A stretch of DNA of 64,000 nucleotides from Lachnospiraceae bacterium (GTDB taxonomy: Bacteria; Bacillota; Clostridia; Lachnospirales; Lachnospiraceae): assembly GCA_022483465.1 (NCBI GenBank), contig JAKVNF010000003.1:124001-188000 (forward strand), given 5' to 3'. Both the position numbers and the translations under genes were made by a program. This document shows, piece by piece, positions 24,152-32,646 of this stretch; within the stretch, counting starts at the first letter, position 1; each line of letters starts with the position of its first letter. A model generated the notes under the pieces. The model was not told the DNA's origin. It worked only from the letters and a program-made list of their open reading frames with translations, and ran no database searches.

Positions 24152-26659
24152 ATGGAAATGGTTCCTCTTAATATTTCCGCTCAGGATGTCCTGAACGCAC
24201 TGTTCAATGCGGATGAGACCGTATGTTTCCGGATCTTCGACGACAAGAAGCGCGGGATGTTTAAGGGCCTCTCACTTGAGTGCGCCTGCTCCAGATACAC
24301 GACGACCATGGAGAAGGCCCTGCACGACCACAACAAGATGGATCGGGGTATTTTTTTCGTCGTGAACTACGGCGGCCAGAAGGATGAGGACATTACCCGG
24401 ATCAATGCCCAGTTCGTGGAATCGGATGAGCTGAGCTTTGAGGAGATGGGAAAGTGCATCGATGCATTTCCCTTACCACCATCAATGGTCATAAAGACTT
24501 CAAAGTCCCTGCATACATACTGGTTCATGAAAGGCAAACCCGAGGTCAGCCGTTTCCGGACGATTCAGAAGCAACTGGTGAAGCAGTTTGACGGCGACAT
24601 CAAATGCCAGAACGAATCCAGAGTTATGAGGCTGCCGGGGTTTTACCATTGCAAGCAGAATCCGGTCATGGTGTCCTGTGTGCTTTTCCATCCGGAGCGT
24701 AAGTACACGCAAGATGAGCTTGCAGCTGTTCTCCCGAAAATCGAGGAGGACAAGCCGACGGAGAAAATGACAGGCTCAGAGAAGGGCCTGTCCATTGTCA
24801 TGCATGAGTGTGATTTCCTGAAGCACTGCAAGTCTGATGCGAAGACCCTTTCCGAGCATGACTGGTATGCCATGATCACAAACCTTGCCGGCTTTGAAGG
24901 TGGCGTTGATATGATCCATGCCCTCAGCCATGATTACCCAAAATATTCGGAAGCGGAGACCACTGAGAAGATCAATCATTTCCTGAAATCTGGGACACGT
25001 CCGATTACCTGCAAGACTATCGCGGAGAAGGGATTCAAGTGCCCGAGGCTGGAAAACGGGGAGTGTAAGTGCAAGGCCCCGGCGGCACTCTGCTACCTTC
25101 CAGTCAGTATTGAAGGACTGGAAGCCTTGGTTGCCGAGCTACCTATCACGAATATGCCTCTGGCGGATATGGAGACAGCGTCTAAATACGTTGAGGAGTA
25201 TCTCTATAACCAAGATGTGACAATAGCATCTGCAGTGATCAACGATACCCTGAAGAAACATTTCAAGTTCAGCGCAACAGACGTACGGGCACTCTTGTCA
25301 TCCTACAAGATGAAAAACAGGGAGTACCGTTCCGGGCTGAAGAGCAGGCAGCACAAGGTTTCAGACGAGCTGCCTCTTTGGTACCTGCCGACGGAACGAG
25401 GGCTTAAATTCATGCCGAAGGTGCTGGCCGATGACATGACGAAAAATGAGAAGGTGATCTATGCAGCTGAGCAGCACTACCTTTATGAAGAAGGCGTCTA
25501 CGTCCCGATCCCGGAGATGACAGCACAACGCATGGTGCAGGAAAAGATGCTGGCTCAGGAGTGCCGATTTTCACAGATCACGGATGCAGAGAAGCAGTGG
25601 CGTCTTCAGGTTTGCAAGGAGATAAGGGAGCTCAATTCCAACCCGTTCATGATCAACGTTAAGAACGGAGTATACAACGTGCTCGAGGGGAAACTGTACG
25701 ACCATTCCCCTGACCTTTTGTCGACGATCCAGCTGAACGTCCGGTATGCCCCGGAAGCAGACTGTCCGTTGTTCAAGAAGTTCCTGTATGACTCTATGGA
25801 GGGCGATGAGGCCCAAGTAAGGCTCCTGCAGGAGATGCTCGGGTATTTCCTTGTGCCGATTACAAAGGCACAGAAGTGCTTTGTCATCGTAGGGGCAGCA
25901 GGCGCCGGGAAATCCGTCCTCCTGAACGTATTGAATGAGATCCTGCTTGGCGGGACCAATGTCAGCAACGTGTCGTGGCAGGCCCTGAATGAGAGGTTTA
26001 AACCTGCGGAGCTCTTCGGGAAGCTCGCAAACATCTTTGCCGACCTGCCGACGAAGAACATAGATGACAACGGCATTTTTAAGGCACTGGTCGGCGAGGA
26101 CTACCTGACCGTGGAGAAGAAGAACAAGGACCCGTTCTCTTTTCAGTGCACGGCAAGGCTCTTGTTTTCGTGCAACAACATACCGAGGAATTACGGTGAC
26201 AAGTCCGAGGGCTTCTACCGGAGGCTCATTATCATCCGGTTCAACCATACCGTACCCGAGAAGGACAGGGACCCGGATCTACTGGACAAGTTTCGGGGCG
26301 AAGCGGACGGGATATTCCGTTTCGCGCTGGAGGGACTCCGAGCCCTTATGGACAACGGATACCATTTCGATGAAACAGAGAAAAACAAAGCGGAATTACA
26401 ACGATACAAGGAAGACAGCGATTCAGTGCTCTCGTTTATCGCAGATTGCGTGGAAGAAAAGAGCGGAAGCGTGGTGCCGTCAACGGAACTGTTCAACAAG
26501 TACAAGAAATACTGTGAAGATGCCGGTATGAAGGCATATGCGCAGAATAACTTCACCAAGCAACTGCTGGAAGCGATTCCCTCAGCGGAAAGAGGCAAGG
26601 ACAGCCTCGGTAACAGGAGGGTAATAAAAAACATCATCATTACGGATGAACTGTTATAA
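24152..26659 (+). CDS. Phage primase-helicase (D5/P4-type)
   Basis: An 835-aa bifunctional replication protein. The N-terminal ~250 residues resemble an archaeo-eukaryotic-type primase (FVVNYGG, NESRVMRLPGFYHCK). A Cys cluster (FKCPRLENGECKCKAPAALC) may bind zinc near residues 292-310. The C-terminal half is a superfamily 3 helicase: Walker A GAAGAGKS near 582, IFADLPTKNI, LLFSCNNIPRNYG and EGFYRRLIIIRF. A likely origin lies directly after the gene, as expected for an initiator-helicase. Confidence 0.88.
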   Translation: MEMVPLNISAQDVLNALFNADETVCFRIFDDKKRGMFKGLSLECACSRYTTTMEKALHDHNKMDRGIFFVVNYGGQKDEDITRINAQFVESDELSFEEMGKCIDAFPLPPSMVIKTSKSLHTYWFMKGKPEVSRFRTIQKQLVKQFDGDIKCQNESRVMRLPGFYHCKQNPVMVSCVLFHPERKYTQDELAAVLPKIEEDKPTEKMTGSEKGLSIVMHECDFLKHCKSDAKTLSEHDWYAMITNLAGFEGGVDMIHALSHDYPKYSEAETTEKINHFLKSGTRPITCKTIAEKGFKCPRLENGECKCKAPAALCYLPVSIEGLEALVAELPITNMPLADMETASKYVEEYLYNQDVTIASAVINDTLKKHFKFSATDVRALLSSYKMKNREYRSGLKSRQHKVSDELPLWYLPTERGLKFMPKVLADDMTKNEKVIYAAEQHYLYEEGVYVPIPEMTAQRMVQEKMLAQECRFSQITDAEKQWRLQVCKEIRELNSNPFMINVKNGVYNVLEGKLYDHSPDLLSTIQLNVRYAPEADCPLFKKFLYDSMEGDEAQVRLLQEMLGYFLVPITKAQKCFVIVGAAGAGKSVLLNVLNEILLGGTNVSNVSWQALNERFKPAELFGKLANIFADLPTKNIDDNGIFKALVGEDYLTVEKKNKDPFSFQCTARLLFSCNNIPRNYGDKSEGFYRRLIIIRFNHTVPEKDRDPDLLDKFRGEADGIFRFALEGLRALMDNGYHFDETEKNKAELQRYKEDSDSVLSFIADCVEEKSGSVVPSTELFNKYKKYCEDAGMKAYAQNNFTKQLLEAIPSAERGKDSLGNRRVIKNIIITDELL

Positions 26660-26681
26660 GAGATCGCCACATGCAAGGAAT

Positions 26682-26708
26682 CCGGGCAGGAATGCCCGGG
26701 TTTTCTTT
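26682..26708 (+). terminator. Terminator after primase-helicase
   Basis: CCGGGCA (26682-26688), loop GGAA, TGCCCGG (26693-26699), then GTTTTCTTT. Confidence 0.82.
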
Positions 26709-26733
26709 GTAGTCGGGCAGTGTTTTCCAGCCA

Positions 26734-27056
26734 TCGGACAGACCGGACACCAAAAACCCTATTTCTTTCTATATCTGTAAAAAAATTGTTGTTTTATTCA
26801 TTTTTCTCGGAGATTTACGTCATAATGCATTTTTTGGTGTCCAGCCTGTCCGAAGCCTTGATTTTACTGGGTTTTTGGTGTCCGTTTTCGGACAGGCTTT
26901 TCCGTTTTCACCTGTCCGGGCCTGTCCGGAGTGGCTCGTCGGACCTGCCCGTGGAGGATTCCGCTCGGTTTTCGGACACCGGAACGGCGTTTTCGGACAG
27001 GCTTGGTGTCCGGAAAGGGGTATTTTCGGACAGGTGGTGTCCGGACGAAACGGTGT
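26734..27056. other. Putative phage replication origin: GTCCG/CGGAC repeats plus AT-rich block
   Basis: About 15 copies of GTCCG or its complement lie in ~320 bp, mostly as two longer types, CGGACAGG and CGGACACC, on both strands, often after TTTT. An AT-rich block of about 80 bp (26759-26838) lies after the first two copies. No gene is supported in 26660-27108. A repeat array with an AT-rich stretch directly behind the primase-helicase is the classic arrangement of a phage origin. The repeats could instead be transcription-factor sites. Confidence 0.62.
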
Positions 27057-27071
27057 GTCCGACAAGCCGTG

Positions 27072-27102
27072 GTTGTTAATTTCGCCTTGTAGTAGGAGGT
27101 GG
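27072..27102 (+). promoter_or_regulatory. Start-associated motif, copy E
   Basis: GTTGTT-N9-TTGTAGTA (27072-27094) then GGAGG, which serves the start at 27109 directly. Confidence 0.65.
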
Positions 27103-27108
27103 AAAACC

Positions 27109-27390
27109 ATGAAGGAATCAGAAATCGTGAACGAGATCCGCACCTACCTGAAGGGCGTCCCCGGGTGCTTCTTCTGGAAGGAACACGGAGGCATGTACGG
27201 GACCGCCGGCATACCGGATATCATCTGTTGCTTCCATGGTCGTTTTTACGGTTTTGAAGTCAAAAACGAAATCGGCAAACCGACAAAGCTGCAGGAGGCG
27301 ACGATCCGCAAGATCAACGCGGCTGGCGGTACGGCTGCTGTTGTGCGGTCCGTAGAGGAAGTAAGGCGTGTATTGGAGGAAGCGGAATGA
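27109..27390 (+). CDS. VRR-NUC nuclease
   Basis: A 93-aa stand-alone VRR-NUC domain of the PD-(D/E)XK superfamily. GGMYGTAGIPDIIC carries the catalytic Asp and FYGFEVKNEIGKPT the E-x-K. It ends AAVVRSVEEVRRVL. Such small nucleases in phage replication modules are thought to be Holliday-junction or flap nucleases. The start at 27109 is set by GGAGG in motif E. Its stop overlaps the next gene start by 4 bp. Confidence 0.87.
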   Translation: MKESEIVNEIRTYLKGVPGCFFWKEHGGMYGTAGIPDIICCFHGRFYGFEVKNEIGKPTKLQEATIRKINAAGGTAAVVRSVEEVRRVLEEAE

Positions 27391-27632
27391 CTGGACATGC
27401 AAACAGGAGCAAGGCGGTCAAGGGTGACCCTTTTGAGAATTTGGCAAACGCCATCATTTTGCAGGCGGTTTCGGATTATCGTGCCGCCCTGCGCAGGTAC
27501 CGGCGCCACGGCAGGCCTGACAGGGAACTGGAGGATTGCGAGAAGTTCTTCCGGTCCCAGTGGTTCGGCTGCCTCACGGAAGTGGATGGCAAATACCTGA
27601 TCAGGAAAATCAGGGAGGAGGCAGGCATATGA
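27387..27632 (+). CDS. Hypothetical protein, 81 aa
   Basis: A small, Arg-rich protein (YRAALRRYRRHGRPD, then EDCEKFFRSQWFGCLT). No domain recognised. Coupled by 4-bp overlaps to the VRR-NUC gene before it and the late-regulator-like gene after it. Proteins of this kind occur between replication and late genes of Clostridia phages. Confidence 0.6.
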   Translation: MTGHANRSKAVKGDPFENLANAIILQAVSDYRAALRRYRRHGRPDRELEDCEKFFRSQWFGCLTEVDGKYLIRKIREEAGI

Positions 27633-28081
27633 GTATCATGTGGAAGTACCTTGATAAGAAAAACGCAACAATACGGGCGCTTGAGGATTACAGCAGCATG
27701 CAATTCATTATTGAGAATACGGATTCCCGAATCAGGCAGGAGCATTCCCGGATGACGGGACTGGCTTCACCAAACATGGACGGCATGCCGCATACCCATA
27801 ACCCGCAGGCCTGTGAGGACCGGATCCTGAACGGCATAGAGGAGATTGATATCCTGAAGGAGCGCTACCGCCAAGCCGTGGAATACATGAGCTGGTTCGT
27901 CCCGGCTTGGAAGCAGCTGTCGGAGGATGAGAGGTACATCCTTGAAACCTTTTATGACGAGAATGCAGAGGGTGCCGTTTATGAGATCTGTGACCATTTC
28001 AACATCGAGAGGTCCAGCGCATACAACAAGAAGAACAAGGCCCTCAGCCATTTGACGGTGCTGCTGTTCGGGAAGGAATGA
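27629..28081 (+). CDS. ArpU/sigma-like late transcription regulator
   Basis: A 150-aa protein, start ATG at 27629 behind GGGAGGAGG. The C-terminal region LSEDERYILETFYDE...ICDHFNIERSSAYNKKNKALSHL is a sigma-70 region-4-like HTH, as in ArpU/RinA-type phage late activators. It is the last gene before packaging genes. The first copy of a 55-bp repeated promoter-like element begins 5 bp after its stop, with the second before the large terminase. It probably activates late transcription; this is family-based inference. Confidence 0.7.
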   Translation: MSIMWKYLDKKNATIRALEDYSSMQFIIENTDSRIRQEHSRMTGLASPNMDGMPHTHNPQACEDRILNGIEEIDILKERYRQAVEYMSWFVPAWKQLSEDERYILETFYDENAEGAVYEICDHFNIERSSAYNKKNKALSHLTVLLFGKE

Positions 28082-28085
28082 AGGA

Positions 28086-28140
28086 GAGTAATTTCATGGA
28101 CACATAAAGTGCGGGAACCTGCTATGCTTATATTGTGAAA
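28086..28140 (+). promoter_or_regulatory. 55-bp late-promoter-like repeat, copy 1
   Basis: GAGTAATTTC, NN, GGACACAT, about 24 variable bases, then ATATTGTGAAA. The conserved blocks have the same spacing in copy 2 at 33890-33944, while the sequence between them differs. GGACACAT with TATGCT 17 bases on, or TATATT, could be the promoter boxes. Confidence 0.62.
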
Positions 28141-28146
28141 GATAGG

Positions 28147-28180
28147 AAAACCTCGGAGGGAAACTTCCGGGGTTTTCTTA
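28147..28180 (+). terminator. Hairpin with T run before HNH gene
   Basis: AAAACCTCGGA pairs with TTCCGGGGTTTT, followed by CTT. It lies just after the promoter-like repeat, so antitermination may be needed to enter the late genes. Confidence 0.6.
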
Positions 28181-28210
28181 TGTCCGGATTTTATGACGGA
28201 GGCGATGGAC

Positions 28211-28570
28211 ATGCCATACAAACCAATGGTTCCCTGCAGGCATCCCGGTTGTCCGAACCTCGTGCCGGCAGGGCAGAAGTACTGCGAGAAGCATAAGGCC
28301 TTGCACCCGGAGGAAGTCCGGTCGGCAGCTGCCAGAGGCTACAACGCAAGGTGGAGAAGAGAGAGCAAGAAGTTCTTGGAACTTCATCCTCTCTGCGAGG
28401 AGTGCCTGAAGGAAGGGAAAGCAACACCGGCAACGGTCGTTGACCACATCATTCCGCACCGTGGCGACCCGAAGCTCTTCTGGGACCGGAGCAACTGGCA
28501 GGCGCTCTGCAAGAGATGTCACGATCAGAAGACGCGGAGAGAAGATAACAATCCGACATATCACTACTGA
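28211..28570 (+). CDS. HNH endonuclease (packaging type)
   Basis: A 119-aa HNH nuclease of the type encoded beside HK97-like terminases and required there for DNA packaging cleavage. CRHPGCPNLVPAGQKYCEKH (zinc site), CEECLKEGKATPATVVDHI, the H-N pair in GDPKLFWDRSNWQALC and CHDQKTRRE. Start at 28211 (MPYKP) fits GGAGGC 7 bases upstream; ATG at 28205 is a close alternative. An exact terminator overlaps its stop. Confidence 0.85.
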   Translation: MPYKPMVPCRHPGCPNLVPAGQKYCEKHKALHPEEVRSAAARGYNARWRRESKKFLELHPLCEECLKEGKATPATVVDHIIPHRGDPKLFWDRSNWQALCKRCHDQKTRREDNNPTYHY

Positions 28571-28593
28571 GGACAGCTTCGGCTGTCCTTTTT
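28570..28593 (+). terminator. Terminator after HNH
   Basis: AGGACAGC (28570-28577), loop TTCG, GCTGTCCT (28582-28589), followed by TTTTT. Confidence 0.8.
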
Positions 28594-28610
28594 GATTGGG
28601 AGGAATGTCT

Positions 28611-29216
28611 ATGAAGCCAATACCGAACTACCCGGGATACTTTGCTGATCCCTCCGGTGAAATATATTCAATGCGGACCGGTAAGTTGCATAGGCTTTCA
28701 AAACGATTTCATGATGGGTACTACAGAGTGCACGTAGTAACTGGCGGGCACCCAGCACGAAGAGATTCGAAGTACGTTCATACATTGATACTTAACGCTT
28801 ATGTTGGCGAAAGGCCAAAGGATTATGTTTGCCGCCATCTGAATGGAAACTCTCTGGACAATCGACTCGAGAATCTTTGTTGGGGGACTCAAAGTGAAAA
28901 CATGCAGGATGAAATAAGACATGGAACGGCTGTTTGCCTCAGACACGGAGAAGAGGCTGCCGCTTCAAAGCTAAGCTCTGAGGATGTAAGAAAGATAAGA
29001 GAGCTGTATACGGAAGGGCACTCACAAAGAGAAATTGCGAGTGCTTTTTCTATATCTCAGAGGCATGTCAGCGATATCGTGAGATATAAAACGAGGCGTT
29101 TTGATGGATTCCCGGGTGGGGTGGGGCCGCCACGATCCCTGTGGCCTGATGCCCCGGAGACCGCCGCCCCCCTTCGTGTTCAAATATCCCGGTTCAAACG
29201 GGGGATAAACCCATGA
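28611..29216 (+). CDS. NUMOD4-HNH homing-type endonuclease with HTH
   Basis: About 200 aa. NUMOD4 at residues 2-50 (IPNYPGYFADPSGEIYSM), HNH at about 55-95 (CRHLNGNSLDNRLENLCWGT), then an HTH (DVRKIRELYTEGHSQREIASAFS). This is the layout of free-standing homing endonucleases. The base use is more AT-rich than its neighbours. The last ~40 residues are GC-rich and Pro-rich, unlike a protein domain, as if the original stop was lost and translation runs into the leader of the small terminase gene. It lies exactly between the packaging HNH and the terminase. Confidence 0.8.
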   Translation: MKPIPNYPGYFADPSGEIYSMRTGKLHRLSKRFHDGYYRVHVVTGGHPARRDSKYVHTLILNAYVGERPKDYVCRHLNGNSLDNRLENLCWGTQSENMQDEIRHGTAVCLRHGEEAAASKLSSEDVRKIRELYTEGHSQREIASAFSISQRHVSDIVRYKTRRFDGFPGGVGPPRSLWPDAPETAAPLRVQISRFKRGINP

Positions 29217-29830
29217 GGGGTATGCGGGGCCGAAATTTTGGAGGTATGAAATTGGCTAAAGACGGAACATACAGAGGCGGCAGGCGCATCCGGGCCGGTG
29301 ACAAGCCCACGCCCGCCGCAGAAAAATTATCAAAAGAAGGCAGGGTCCGGATCATGCAGAATGATATCCCGGACCTGAAGTGCGAAGAATTGGAGGCCGT
29401 TGACCTTCCGGAGGGCGCAGTGCTTGAGGGAGTCGATATGCCGAAACCGGGAGATTACCTGTCTGCCCGACAGAAGGACGGGAAACCCCTCGGGGCAGAT
29501 CTGATCTATAAGGAGACATGGCTGTGGCTGAAAGAGCGCCACTGTGAGAATCTGGTGAACCCGCGCCTGATCGAATCCTATTCACAGGCATTTGCCCGGT
29601 ATATCCAGTGCGAGGAGGCGATCAGCACTTATGGCCTCCTTGGAAAGCACCCGACTACAGGCGGTGTTGTCACATCGCCGTTTGTACAGATGAGCCAGCA
29701 GTTCCAGAAGACCGCGAATCTGCTCTGGTATGAGATTTATGACGTGGTGAAGGAGAACTGCACGGAGGAGTTCGAAGGGGACCCGAATGACACTATGGAG
29801 CTCCTCCTGAGGGCCCGGAAAGGAATGTAA
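29213..29830 (+). CDS. Terminase small subunit (P27 family)
   Basis: A protein of up to 205 aa; basic N-terminus (GGMKLAKDGTYRGGRRIRAGD), then KPLGADLIYKETWLWLKER, IESYSQAFARYIQCEEAI and a helical C-terminus, typical of P27-type small terminases that bind the packaging site. The exact start is unclear: ATG at 29213, 29222 or 29247 are all possible, and the GGAGG sits too close to 29247. The upstream homing-type gene overlaps it by 4 bp. The large subunit is 4.2 kb away, with foreign genes between. Confidence 0.8.
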   Translation: MRGMRGRNFGGMKLAKDGTYRGGRRIRAGDKPTPAAEKLSKEGRVRIMQNDIPDLKCEELEAVDLPEGAVLEGVDMPKPGDYLSARQKDGKPLGADLIYKETWLWLKERHCENLVNPRLIESYSQAFARYIQCEEAISTYGLLGKHPTTGGVVTSPFVQMSQQFQKTANLLWYEIYDVVKENCTEEFEGDPNDTMELLLRARKGM

Positions 29831-31099
29831 ATGGACACAACGAAATTCCAACAGGTACCGATCGACAAACTGGTACCTTATGCAAGGAATGCACGGACGC
29901 ATTCCAAAGAACAGATCGCCCAGCTGCGTGCATCGCTCAGGGAGTTCGGTTTTGTCTCTCCCGCCGTGATCGATTCTGACTATAACATCCTCGTAGGGCA
30001 TGGCAGGGTGCAGGCGGCGCGGGAGGAAGGATACAAAACAGTGCCATGCGTTTTCGCCGAGAACCTGACGGATGCACAGAAGAAGGCATACATCATCGCG
30101 GATAACCAGCTGGCCCTGAATGCCGGTTGGGATGCGGATATGCTGTCCGTCGAATTATCAGACCTTCAGGGGCAGGCCTTTGACCTTGACCTGCTGGGCT
30201 TTGACGCGGAAGACCTCGGAAAGTACCTGAATGCTGGAGAAGAGGGACAGCAGGATGATTTCGATGTAGATGAGGAACTCGAAAAGCCGTGTTTTTCCAA
30301 GGAAGGTGATATTTGGCATCTCGGGAAACACACCGTGATCTGCGGCGACAGCACGGACCCGGAAGTGTACAACACACTTCTCGGGGATGTGAAAGTGAAC
30401 CTTGTCTGTACGGACCCGCCGTACATGGTCTCGCTGGACAGTGCATCAGGAAAGATAAAGAACGACGACCTGAATGACAAAGACGCATATGATTTCCTGA
30501 TGAAGGCGTTCACGGCCACGCATGGGTGTATGGCAGCGGATGCATCGATATATTGTTTCTACGCAACCATGAAGGCCCGGATCTTCTATGACGCCTTCGA
30601 GGACGCCGGTTTCAAGGTGGGTGCGGGCCTGATCTGGAGAAAGCCCCGGGCGCCGCTCATGCGGACCGACTGGAAGTTCAACATGGAGCCGATCATCTTC
30701 GGATGGAGGAAGGACGGAAAACACAAATGGTATGGAGACCAGAAGCAGAAAGCCGTATTCGACTTTGACGGGATCACGAATTCCAAGAAGGACGGGTTCG
30801 GGCACCCGAGCTCCAAGCCGGTCCCGTTAATCGCATATTTATTGTCACAGTCCAGCAGCGCCAATGGCGTCGTGCTGGATTCTTTTTTGGGATCCGCGAC
30901 AACCCTGATCGCGTGTGAACAGCTGGGCCGTATCTGTTACGGCATCGAGCTGGAACCGAAGTTCGTGGATGTGGCAGTGCGCAGGTACCAAGCTACAGCC
31001 CCGACCGGGGAGATATACCTGCTCCGGGACGGGAAGAAAATGACACTGGACGATGCGCTGGCAGAAATTCCAGAGGAACCGGTTGTGTCTAATACCTGA
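29831..31099 (+). CDS. ParB-like/DNA methyltransferase (N6-adenine or N4-cytosine)
   Basis: A 422-aa fusion. Residues 1-110 are ParB/Srx-like (KLVPYARNARTHSKEQIAQL, VGHGRVQAA, IADNQLALNAGW). Residues 165-400 are a beta-class methyltransferase with DPPYMVS near 196 and SAM motif LDSFLGSATTLIAC near 352. It starts directly after the small terminase stop. Such ParB-MTase proteins are frequent phage enzymes, often placed between or beside terminase genes, and may protect phage DNA from host restriction or mark it for packaging. Confidence 0.9.
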   Translation: MDTTKFQQVPIDKLVPYARNARTHSKEQIAQLRASLREFGFVSPAVIDSDYNILVGHGRVQAAREEGYKTVPCVFAENLTDAQKKAYIIADNQLALNAGWDADMLSVELSDLQGQAFDLDLLGFDAEDLGKYLNAGEEGQQDDFDVDEELEKPCFSKEGDIWHLGKHTVICGDSTDPEVYNTLLGDVKVNLVCTDPPYMVSLDSASGKIKNDDLNDKDAYDFLMKAFTATHGCMAADASIYCFYATMKARIFYDAFEDAGFKVGAGLIWRKPRAPLMRTDWKFNMEPIIFGWRKDGKHKWYGDQKQKAVFDFDGITNSKKDGFGHPSSKPVPLIAYLLSQSSSANGVVLDSFLGSATTLIACEQLGRICYGIELEPKFVDVAVRRYQATAPTGEIYLLRDGKKMTLDDALAEIPEEPVVSNT

Positions 31100-31114
31100 C
31101 GGTTCCGGTCCGGA

Positions 31115-31190
31115 ATCTTTGTGACATTTATGCCTCCGGTAATCGTTGATAAATTTGCCGCACAGAGTGATCTATACAGTACCGAAAGGC
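31115..31190 (+). promoter_or_regulatory. Repeated gene leader, copy 1
   Basis: ATCTTTGTGACAT (31115-31127) and, 54 bases from its start, GATCTATACAGTACCGAAAGG, a diverged form of the second block in copies 2 and 3. It precedes the gene at 31214. Confidence 0.55.
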
Positions 31191-31213
31191 AACAGCACCA
31201 AAGGAGGTACGAG

Positions 31214-31966
31214 ATGGAACTCAATTACAACGTAACCGGAGACGAGAGGAAGGCACTGGTAAAGGCCATCAGCGGGATCACGGGCGAGAAGGCGGTGTAC
31301 AAGCGCATGCCGACCTGCGCATACGAGATCGGGGCATTCACGGTCAGCAAGGAAGGGGCACTCTCCTTTGAAGACAGCGCATACGATGCAGCCCGCAACC
31401 TGATCGACAGGCTGCAGGAGCAGGGCTACAAGCCAGAAACACAGGAAACGACCGGAGAGACCGAGCAGGACGAAGGGACAGCGGACGCCCCGGACGAGGA
31501 GTCAGGAGCTGCGGACGAGGCCGATGAAGCGGCCACAGGGGAGCAGGAAGACGGCACAGGCCTTTCGATCAGCATCCCAGACGACTTCTCGGACGCAGAA
31601 TTCGAGAACCTGCAGCGGCTAGCGGCTTCCAAGCAAACCCTGATGAAAGCGGCATTCGGGTCGGACGGGATCGGAATTTCGCGGGAAGAAGGGAAGGTGA
31701 CATTCTCCGGGTTCACCGCATCGGACGGGGACCACACAGCCGCCTACATGCAATTCATCACGCTGTTGGCGAGAATGGCAAGGACGGCAAAGCGGGTAAC
31801 GGCCCGGGACCACGATACGGAAAACCGGAAATACGCATTCCGTTGCTTCCTGCTTCGGATCGGGATGATCGGTCCTGATTACAAGAAGTCCCGCAGGATC
31901 CTTCTGGAGAACCTGACCGGCTCATCCGCTTTCCGCGACGGGAAGAGGAAGGAGGCCGAGGCATGA
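31214..31966 (+). CDS. Virulence-related-protein family phage protein
   Basis: About 250 aa. Start ATG at 31214 (MELNYNVTGDERKALV) with AAGGAGG. The N-terminal 70 residues contain TGEKAVYKRMPTCAYEIG, a pattern seen in proteins annotated as virulence-related in Clostridia prophages and conjugative elements. An acidic linker follows (residues 75-120), then a second domain ending RCFLLRIGMIGPDYKK. No enzyme motif. The role is unknown. A 4-bp overlap couples it to the next gene. Confidence 0.65.
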   Translation: MELNYNVTGDERKALVKAISGITGEKAVYKRMPTCAYEIGAFTVSKEGALSFEDSAYDAARNLIDRLQEQGYKPETQETTGETEQDEGTADAPDEESGAADEADEAATGEQEDGTGLSISIPDDFSDAEFENLQRLAASKQTLMKAAFGSDGIGISREEGKVTFSGFTASDGDHTAAYMQFITLLARMARTAKRVTARDHDTENRKYAFRCFLLRIGMIGPDYKKSRRILLENLTGSSAFRDGKRKEAEA

Positions 31967-32199
31967 TGTTTCCTTCAAGAGAAACGGTCGAAAGGATCAG
32001 GAAAGCCTACCCGGTGGGATGCCGGGTGGAGCTTACCCGGATGGATGACGTACAGGCCCCGCCGATCAGGACCCAAGGAACCGTGTACGGGGTGGATGAT
32101 ACAGGCAGCATCCTTGTCCGCTGGGATAACGGAAGCTCACTGAACGTTGTATTCGGCGAGGATTCCTGCAGGAGGATTGACGAAGGGAGGAAGGCATGA
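31963..32199 (+). CDS. DUF4314 family protein
   Basis: A 78-aa protein. YPVGCRVELTRMDDVQAPP, GTVYGVDDTGSILVRWDNGSSL and DSCRRI match the DUF4314 beta-barrel pattern. It is found beside virulence-related proteins in mobile elements; function unknown. Overlaps both neighbours by 4 bp. Confidence 0.78.
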   Translation: MMFPSRETVERIRKAYPVGCRVELTRMDDVQAPPIRTQGTVYGVDDTGSILVRWDNGSSLNVVFGEDSCRRIDEGRKA

Positions 32200-32612
32200 G
32201 TTTACCTGAAACCGTTTATGAACTCCGCTTCTCCCGGCAGGACGGGCGACCGGATGAGGTGCAGCAATATACGGAGATGGACACTGCGTTGGAGGTTTTC
32301 CGGTTGTTCTTTTCGCCTTGTAGTGAGGAGATGTACAAGACCATCACGCTGGCCAGCTACAATTTCCGATTAAAAACGGAAAAGCTCCTCTTCCAGATAA
32401 CTTTCGTGGAAAAGGGCCCGGACGGGCGCCTGACACGGAAGGACTGGCGCAACTGGAAACCGGGCAGGCAGACTGTATATGAATACCATGATTTTGACGG
32501 GTATGGGGTGCTGAAAGGTGTCATAACAGAAACGGCTGCCAACCACGCAATCATGGAAGCTGATGGGATGCACCTCTGGATCGATGACGATACGGGGTAC
32601 ATGTTCCGATAG
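32196..32612 (+). CDS. Hypothetical phage protein, 138 aa
   Basis: Start overlaps the DUF4314 stop. The conserved segment FRLFFSPCSEEMYKTITL resembles a short family pattern in Clostridia elements. The DNA coding FRLFFSPCSE is itself a near-perfect copy of the GTTGTT-N9-TTGTAGTA motif. The C-terminal half has YEYHDFDGYGVLKGVI. No known function. Confidence 0.65.
   Translation: MSLPETVYELRFSRQDGRPDEVQQYTEMDTALEVFRLFFSPCSEEMYKTITLASYNFRLKTEKLLFQITFVEKGPDGRLTRKDWRNWKPGRQTVYEYHDFDGYGVLKGVITETAANHAIMEADGMHLWIDDDTGYMFR
32303..32330 (+). repeat. Motif copy F inside a coding region
   Basis: GTTGTT-N9-TTGTAGTG (32303-32325) and GAGGAG. It matches copy A in the N9 spacer except one base. Here it is read through as protein. 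ATG at 32331 directly follows GAGGAG, which is too close for a normal start. Confidence 0.6.
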
Positions 32613-32646
32613 GAATCAGGATCCCCGGCCTCCATAGGAAAGGACA

